Assembly: GCA_021907015.1 (NCBI GenBank)
Contig: CP091064.1
Coordinates: 4,836,001-4,900,000, forward strand
Length of the DNA stretch: 64,000 bases
Source: Pectobacterium sp. PL152
Lineage (GTDB): Bacteria; Pseudomonadota; Gammaproteobacteria; Enterobacterales; Enterobacteriaceae
Reading direction: 5' to 3'
The translations under genes and the position numbers were made by a program. The notes beneath the pieces are model-generated. The model saw only the letters and a program-made list of their open reading frames with translations, did no database searches and was not told the origin of the DNA. Each line of letters starts with the position of its first letter. The stretch's first letter is position 1. Shown piece by piece: positions 58,689 through 64,000 of this stretch.

Positions 58689-60614
58689 ATGCGACTTTTT
58701 ATTGCCGAAAAGCCCAGCCTTGCGCGGGCGATTGCAGACGTGTTACCCAAACCGCATCGACGCGGCGACGGCTTTATTGCCTGCGGTCAGAATGATGTCG
58801 TGACGTGGTGCGTGGGGCACCTGCTGGAGCAGGCGCAGCCGGATGTTTATGATGCGCGCTATGCACGGTGGTCGCTTGCCGATTTACCTATCATCCCTCA
58901 AAATGGTTGCTGCAACCGCGTCCCTCGGTCAGCAAGCAGCTGAACACCATTAAAAAGCTCCTGAATGATGCCAACGAAGTGATCCACGCGGGAGACCCCG
59001 ATCGTGAAGGGCAACTGCTGGTGGATGAGGTGCTGGAATATCTGGCTCTGCCGGAAGAGAAACGCCAGCAGGTGCGTCGTTGTCTGATCAACGACCTCAA
59101 CCCACAGGCGGTAGAGCGTGCGGTTTCTCGTTTGCGTGAGAACAGAGAGTTCATTCCCTTGTGCGTGTCGGCGCTGGCGCGTTCCCGTGCGGATTGGCTC
59201 TACGGCATTAACATGACCCGCGCCTATACGATATTAGGACGCAATGCTGGCTATGACGGCGTGCTGTCGGTTGGCCGTGTGCAAACGCCGGTGCTGGGGC
59301 TGGTGGTGCGGCGGGATGAAGAGATAGAAAACTTCGTCCCCAAAGATTATTTTGAAGTGAAAGCCCATATCGTGACGCCTGCCGATGAGCGTTTTGTCGC
59401 GCTCTGGCAACCCAGCGAATCCTGTGAACCGTATCAGGATGAAGAAGGGCGCTTATTGCATCGTTCTCTGGCGGAACATGTTGTCAAACGTATCGAAGGG
59501 CAGCCCGCATTTGTCACCAGCTATAATGATAAACGGGAATCGGAAACTGCACCGCTGCCTTATTCGCTGTCGACGCTACAGATCGAGGCCGCAAAACGTT
59601 TCGGGCTCAGCGCGCAGCAGGTGCTGGACGTGTGCCAGAAGCTCTATGAAACCCATAAGCTGATCACCTACCCACGTTCTGACTGTCGCTATCTGCCAGA
59701 GGAGCATTTTGCCGGGCGTCATGCCGTCTTAAACGCGATATCCGTGCACCAGCCCGACCTGCTGCCACAGCCGGTTATGGACGTGGATCGGCGTAACCGC
59801 TGCTGGGATGACGGTAAGGTCGATGCCCACCACGCGATTATTCCTACCGCCCGTAGCGCAAGCGCCTCGCTGACGGAGAATGAACGTAAAGTGTATGGTT
59901 TAGTTGCACGGCAATACATCATGCAATTTTGCCCAGACGCCGTGTTCCGCAAGTGTGTCATTGAACTGGATATTGCGGGGGGTAAGTTTATTGCCAAGGC
60001 GCGGTTTCTGGCCGAAGCCGGGTGGCGTACGCTGCTGGGCGGTAAAGAGCGGGACGAAGAAAACGAAGGCATGCCATTGCCCGTGGTGGCAAAAGGTGAT
60101 GAGTTACTGTGTGAGCGCGGTGAAGTGGTTGAGCGCCAAACGCAGCCGCCGCGACCATTTACCGATGCAACGCTGCTATCGGCGATGACGGGTATCGCGC
60201 GTTTTGTGCAGGATAAGGAACTGAAGAAAATTCTGCGGGCGACCGATGGATTAGGCACAGAGGCCACGCGAGCAGGTATCATCGAGTTATTGTTTAAACG
60301 GACGTTTCTGTTTAAGAAAGCGCGCTATATTCACGCGAGCGAGGCGGGGCGAGCGTTGATTCATTCACTGCCTGCCAGCGCGGCACACCCCGACATGACT
60401 GCGCATTGGGAAGCCACGTTGACGCAAATCAGCGAGAAGAAATGCCGCTATCAGGATTTTATGCAGCCGCTGACCTATTCCTTACAGGAATTGATTCAGC
60501 AGGCTAAACAAAACGGTGCGGTGAGAGCGTTTAAAGGGCTTTCTGCGCCGCCGTCAGGTGCCACAAAACGGCGCAAGCCTCAGACTAAAAAAAGCGAAGG
60601 AGCAGGAGCAATGA
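58689..60614 (+). CDS. topB: DNA topoisomerase III (two apparent frameshifts)
   Basis: Type IA topoisomerase of about 642 residues. Starts [20 protein letters not shown] (Toprim), with [15 protein letters not shown] metal-binding acids, [20 protein letters not shown] and catalytic Tyr in [17 protein letters not shown] missing base in C3 58895-58897 breaks the N-terminal part ([15 protein letters not shown] when repaired). Near the C-terminus the A7 run 60587-60593 lets the frame run into ynjH; with A6 the protein ends TKKAKEQEQ at a TGA overlapping the ynjH start. It decatenates replication intermediates. Confidence 0.88.
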
Positions 60615-60900
60615 AATCGTTAGTGTCTTTGTGTTTCGCCAGTGTGATGCTGGTGCTGCCCACGTTGGCGCAGGCTAATCGTGGCGGAACGGATATTGTG
60701 GTTCCCGTGCCACCGGAAGTGTGGGGGCAGGGACGACGGTACGGGAGCAAAATAATAGCTGCCTGCAATGCTGTGTGTATGAAAATCGCAACTATTCTGA
60801 AGGCGCGGTGCTAAAGGTCGAAGGGGTAATTCTGCAATGCGTGCGGGACAAGCAAACGCTGGGAACAAACAACCTGATATGGCAGTTGGTTAAGCAATAA
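60611..60900 (+). CDS. ynjH: YnjH family (DUF1496) secreted protein (one apparent frameshift)
   Basis: Behind AAGGAG, ATG 60611 opens a signal peptide [22 protein letters not shown] and a mature domain [13 protein letters not shown] missing G at 60730-60732 shifts the frame; repaired it reads [20 protein letters not shown] and [16 protein letters not shown], ending WQLVKQ at 60900. That is the YnjH/DUF1496 pattern with conserved cysteines. Overlaps the predicted topB stop. Periplasmic; function unknown. Confidence 0.82.
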
Positions 60901-60948
60901 CGGTGCGTCAAGCAAGTATGACGTTTAATGCTTCCGCCGCTTATTCAT

Positions 60949-60976
60949 CCCCGTCGTGCTTTGATGCACGGCGGGG
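60949..60976. terminator. Bidirectional terminator between ynjH and xthA
   Basis: CCCCGTCGTGC-tttgat-GCACGGCGGGG: 11-bp stem with one G-T wobble, then AGAGTCTTTT. Confidence 0.75.
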
Positions 60977-61018
60977 AGAGTCTTTTACAACGTACACTTT
61001 CTACAGAGTAACCTGTTC

Positions 61019-61824
61019 CTACAGCGCAAACTCTGCCCAGATTGGCGCATGGTCGGACGGTTTTTCCATTCCCCGGATATCGTAATCAATACCGGTACCA
61101 ACGCAGCGTTCTGCCAGGAATGTGCTGGCGAGAATCAGGTCGATACGCAGGCCGCGGTTGTCATCAAACCCGGCTGAGCGGTAATCAAACCATGAGAAAC
61201 GATCGTTGCTCTCGGGGTTGGCGGCACGGAAGGTGTCAATAAGTCCCCAGCCTTGCAAACGCGCCATCCATTCACGCTCTTCCGGCAGGAAAGAACATTT
61301 CCCCGTGCGTAGCCAGCGCTTGCGATTCTCCTCGCCAATGCCGATATCCAGATCGGTGGGGCTGATATTGACATCACCCATTACGATCAGCGGCTGTGTG
61401 GCGCTGTGGTGCTGTTCCAGATAGGTTTGCAGATCCTGATAAAAACGCGTTTTCGCAGGGAATTTCACCGGATGGTCGCGGCTTTCCCCCTGAGGGAAAT
61501 ACCCGTTAACGATCGTGAAGGTGCCGTGTTCCGTGGCGAAATCCGCCATGATAATTCGGCGCTGTGCATCTTCTTCATCCGTTGGGAAACCGCGACGTAC
61601 CGCAATCGGCTGCGATTTACACAGCAGGGCGACGCCGTAGTGCCCCTTCTGCCCATGATAATAAACGTGGTAGCCGTACTGGCTGACATCCTCTAACGGA
61701 AACATGTCATCGTGGACTTTGGTTTCCTGCAACCCGATCACATCCGGCTGGTGTTGTTCGATAATGGCGGCCAACTGATGAGGGCGCGCCCGCAGGCCAT
61801 TGATATTAAAGATACAACTTTCAT
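61019..61824 (-). CDS. xthA: Exodeoxyribonuclease III (one apparent frameshift)
   Basis: Class II AP endonuclease of about 268 residues. Blocks: [69 protein letters not shown] and the catalytic His in [14 protein letters not shown]. The first residues (MKVVSF) are separated by a missing base in the A3 run 61808-61810; repaired it reads [20 protein letters not shown]. It repairs abasic sites and has 3'-5' exonuclease activity. Confidence 0.94.
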
Positions 61825-61990
61825 GTTCGCTGCCATTCGCTAAAAAATGTGACCAGATGGTAGCAGAAAATGAGGTATGCCGTCACGGCGAGGCTACGCT
61901 TTCGGGCTGTGCGAATGAACGTCTTGCCGTGGCTTCAGAGACGATTAGCGCAGATGAGACTCGTTGAAAATAAGATTCACTTATATTCAG

Positions 61991-62020
61991 TTGAACCTAA
62001 GGCTTGTCGGCCGTTATACT
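61991..62020 (+). promoter_or_regulatory. Sigma-70 promoter before the glycine riboswitch
   Basis: TTGAAC (61991-61996) and TATACT (62015-62020), 18 bp apart, placed so that transcription starts at about 62027, right at the first aptamer. Inferred by eye. Confidence 0.55.
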
Positions 62021-62021
62021 C

Positions 62022-62220
62022 CGCTCCTCGCAGGAGAGAGGGCGTATAGTATCAGTAATACTATGGCGCTCCGCCGAAGGCGCAAACTCCCATAATCGCT
62101 CAGGTTCCCCTAACTGCGAATTCCATTGAAGCCAACTGAGAGAGGTTGCGATGCAACCCACCGAAGGGGCAAGCAGCACTGCTGCGTAAACTCTCAGGTA
62201 AAGCGGACAGAGGGAGTGGC
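62022..62220 (+). promoter_or_regulatory. Tandem glycine riboswitch (gcvT type)
   Basis: The second aptamer (about 62133-62220) is textbook: ACTGAGAGAGGTTGCG, CACCGAAGGGGCAAGC, CTGCTGCGTAAACTCTCAGG, TAAAGCGGACAGAGGGAG. The first (about 62022-62123) has GCAGGAGAGAGGGCG, CGCCGAAGGCGCAAACTCCC and GCTCAGGTTCCCCTAACTGC, so it keeps the overall form but its 3' conserved segment is degenerate. Glycine binding controls the TRIC/YicG-like gene that starts 22 bp later; whether on or off cannot be told without folding. Confidence 0.9.
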
Positions 62221-62241
62221 ACATTTCACAGGATAACTTGT

Positions 62242-62864
62242 GTGCTGACTTACATCTATCTGATCGCGATTACGGCAGAGGGGATGTCCGGGGCGCTGGC
62301 CGCCGGACGTCGCAATATGGACATTTTGGCGTAGGCATGATTGCCTTTATCACCGCGCTTGGTGGTGGCACCGTTCGCGATATTCTCCTCGGTAATTATC
62401 CCATCGGCTGGACACAACACCCCGGCTATATCTACCTCACCATTGGTGCGGGTCTTTTCACGATTATCATTGCGCGCTTTATGCACCATTTGCATCGCCT
62501 CTTTCTGGTACTGGATGCGATGGGACTCATTGCCTTTACCATTATTGGCTGCAATGTGGCGCTGAAGCTGAATTATTCGATGACGGTGGTGGTCATGGCG
62601 GGTATCGTGACCGGCATTTTCGGTGGAATATTGCGTGATATTTTCTGCAACCGTACACCAATGGTGCTGAAGAAAGAGCTGTACGCCAGCGTCTCACTTT
62701 TAGTCGCACTTTTATATCTGGGGCTCAAGTCGCTTAACATCAACCACGATATTAACCTGTTGGTGTCATTCACTATTGGTTTGGCGGTGCGTCTGGCAGC
62801 AATTCGCTGGTCATGGCGCCCGGTGTTCTCTTATGTTCCGGGGCGCTGGAAAGGCAAAGCGTAA
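62242..62864 (+). CDS. TRIC/UPF0126 (YicG-like) membrane protein, riboswitch-controlled (one apparent frameshift)
   Basis: About 207 residues from GTG 62242 behind AGGATAAC. Two repeats of the TRIC bundle are visible: LIAITAEGMSGALAAGRRNM with ALGGGTVRDILLGNYPIGW, then FLVLDAMGLIAFTIIGCNVA with GIFGGILRDIFCNRTPMVL. A missing T at 62324-62327 interrupts NMDIFGVGMIAF. It resembles E. coli YicG. Because a glycine riboswitch precedes it, glycine or a related small molecule is the probable cargo; proteins of this family are annotated as cation channels or glycine transporters. Confidence 0.85.
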
Positions 62865-62911
62865 GGCTATATTTTCCCCATCGCTTATATTGCGCTGATT
62901 ATCTGTGTGAA

Positions 62912-63394
62912 TGGTGGTGGGGTAAATAACGCTGCGCGTTGCTCAAAACCGTGCCTGTTTTGTCGAACCTTGGTCGAAGGTTCTCACCTTCCCCTGACGG
63001 AAATCTGATGCTTTGGCGTTGGGAGAAAGTTCAGAAATACTGCTGTGAAATGGTGGTGGGGAAGGATAATTCGGTGCTTCGCATCTCACCCTTCGGGTCA
63101 ACGCTGCGCGTTGCTCAAAACCGTGCCGGTTTTGTCGAACCTTGGTCGAAGGTTCTCACCTTCCCCTGACGGGAATCTGATGCTTTGGAGTTGGGAGAAA
63201 GTTCAGAAATACTGCTGTGAAATGGTGGTGGGGAAGGATAATTCGGTGCTTCGCACCTCACCCTTCGGGTCAACGCTGCGCGTTGCTCAAAACCGTGCCG
63301 GTTTTGTCGAACCTTGGTCGAAGGTTCTCACCTTCCCCTAACGGGAATCTGATGCTTTGGAGTTGAGAGATAGTTCAGAAATACTTCTTTGAAA
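62912..63394 (-). repeat. rtT-type tandem repeats of the tRNA-Tyr 3' end
   Basis: Three units start with the tRNA 3' sequence TGGTGGTGGGG at 62912, 63051 and 63223; the true tRNA end is at 63395. The last two intervals are exactly 172 bp; the outermost copy is about 33 bp shorter because a stretch after TGGTGGTGGGG is lost. Each unit contains the hairpin CGAACCTTGGTCGAAGGTTC. E. coli tyrT has the same arrangement of about 178-bp repeats that yield rtT RNA and can encode Tpr. Units differ by a few bases. Confidence 0.85.
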
Positions 63395-63478
<84 letters not shown>

Positions 63479-63511
63479 ACTGGCCTTGCTGCAAGACGCT
63501 TTCGCTTCAAG

Positions 63512-63547
63512 CGGGGCGCATCATATCAAATGACGCGCCCCTGTAAA
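63512..63547 (-). promoter_or_regulatory. tyrT promoter
   Basis: On the minus strand TTTACA (63542-63547), 16 nt, TATGAT (63520-63525), then GCGCCCCGC, a GC-rich discriminator that gives stringent control. It matches the classic E. coli tyrT promoter almost base for base as I remember it. The leader to the mature tRNA 5' end is about 34 nt. Confidence 0.92.
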
Positions 63548-63631
63548 GCGGTATATATCAAAAATAAATGCGGTTGACGTTTTTTATTCCGTTCGGCGCA
63601 TCCTTATACAAAAAGATGCCCGATCAACCAA

Positions 63632-64000
63632 TTACAGAATAATGGTGCGGTTACCGTAGACAAAAACACGCTGTCCGAGCACGCGATACAGCGCACGACT
63701 CAGGACATTTTTCTCAACGTCACGGCCTGCACGCATCATGTCATCTGCTGAGTACGTATGGTCGACGTGAATAACGTCCTGCATGATGATGGGACCTTCA
63801 TCCAGGTTATCGTTGACGTAGTGTGCCGTCGCGCCAATGATTTTCACACCGCGTTCGTAAGCCTGATGGTACGGGCGAGCACCGATAAAGGCAGGTAAGA
63901 ACGAGTGGTGAATGTTGATCACCTGATTCGGGTAGTGCTGAACAAACGCTGGCGTCAGAACTCGCATATATTTCGCCAGTACGACGTAATCGGGTTTGTA
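63632..64000 (-). CDS. purU: Formyltetrahydrofolate deformylase PurU (5' end beyond window)
   Basis: The frame runs off the right edge; the 122 residues present start YKPDYVVLAKYMRVLTPAFV and end QRVFVYGNRTIIL. The formyltransferase-like catalytic region NIHHSFLPAFIGARPYHQAY is intact, as is GATAHYVNDNLDEGPIIMQD. PurU hydrolyses 10-formyl-THF to formate and THF, supplying formate for PurT. It is next to tyrT, as in E. coli. Confidence 0.96.
   Translation of the reverse strand, partial: YKPDYVVLAKYMRVLTPAFVQHYPNQVINIHHSFLPAFIGARPYHQAYERGVKIIGATAHYVNDNLDEGPIIMQDVIHVDHTYSADDMMRAGRDVEKNVLSRALYRVLGQRVFVYGNRTIIL

Noticed and set aside
58868-60814. Apparent fusion of TopB with a secreted YnjH N-terminus
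   Set aside because: A ribosome-binding site and signal peptide start inside the frame, and changing the A7 run to A6 ends TopB just there; the fusion is an indel artefact.
62939-63341. Protein-coding frames in the tRNA-Tyr repeats
   Set aside because: Plus-strand frames merely follow the 172-bp periodicity; the repeats are better explained as rtT-type RNA sequence, although a Tpr-like frame on the minus strand cannot be excluded.

Overview
The window looks like a chromosomal segment of a soft-rot enterobacterium, most likely Pectobacterium or a close relative. Nearly every gene has a recognisable Escherichia coli orthologue and long stretches keep E. coli gene order: mntP-rlmA-cspC-yobF, manXYZ-yobD, sdaA-nudL-pabB-yoaH-yoaB-yoaA-tsaB-slp-fadD-rnd, minCDE-ycgL-ycgM-ycgN, dsbB-nhaB-fadR-spoVR(ycgB), yeaH-yeaG-mipA-yeaE-yeaD-gapA-msrB-yeaC, pncA-ansA-sppA-ydjA, topB, xthA and tyrT-purU. 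The taxon is inferred from protein similarity recalled from memory, not from a database search.

Layout. 0-6.3 kb: sugar phosphatase hxpB, yniB, yniA, and the manganese/iron importer sitABCD behind a Fur-like box. 6.3-10.1 kb: an unidentified 31-codon membrane peptide, yobF-cspC, rlmA, the manganese exporter mntP behind a yybP-ykoY riboswitch, and yobD. 10.1-15.1 kb: mannose PTS manXYZ and the TerC/CBS protein yoaE. 15.2-26.7 kb: serine deaminase, Nudix hydrolase, aminodeoxychorismate synthase, YoaA helicase, TsaB, Slp lipoprotein, FadD and RNase D. 26.8-34.7 kb: Min system, ycgLMN, a small mgtS gene, dsbB, nhaB, fadR. 34.7-48.4 kb: SpoVR on one side and YeaH/YeaG (PrkA kinase) on the other, separated by an accessory block. 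That block holds a seven-gene, AT-rich, ascorbate-type PTS operon with a phosphofructokinase and a class I ketose-bisphosphate aldolase, then dadA, an MFS drug exporter and an NsrR-box hemerythrin. 48.9-63.6 kb: mipA to sppA core genes, topB-ynjH, xthA, a tandem glycine riboswitch controlling a TRIC/YicG-family membrane protein, and tyrT with rtT-type 172-bp repeats. The C-terminal part of purU closes the window.

A dominant property of the sequence is single-base indels, almost all losses in short homopolymers, that break about 25 otherwise well-conserved genes and even one base of the tRNA-Tyr acceptor stem. They are best read as sequencing or consensus errors, not gene decay. Broken genes are therefore annotated over their full reconstructed span, with the break position given.

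How genes work together: SitABCD imports Mn/Fe and MntP exports Mn; FadR probably controls fadD through an operator visible here; SpoVR, YeaH and YeaG belong to one conserved stress/stationary-phase module, and yeaG has a textbook sigma-54 promoter. The PTS-PFK-aldolase operon is the best candidate for an undescribed catabolic system: it reads as import of a hexose as its phosphate, phosphorylation to a 1,6-bisphosphate and cleavage to triose phosphates, with no isomerase or regulator in the operon.
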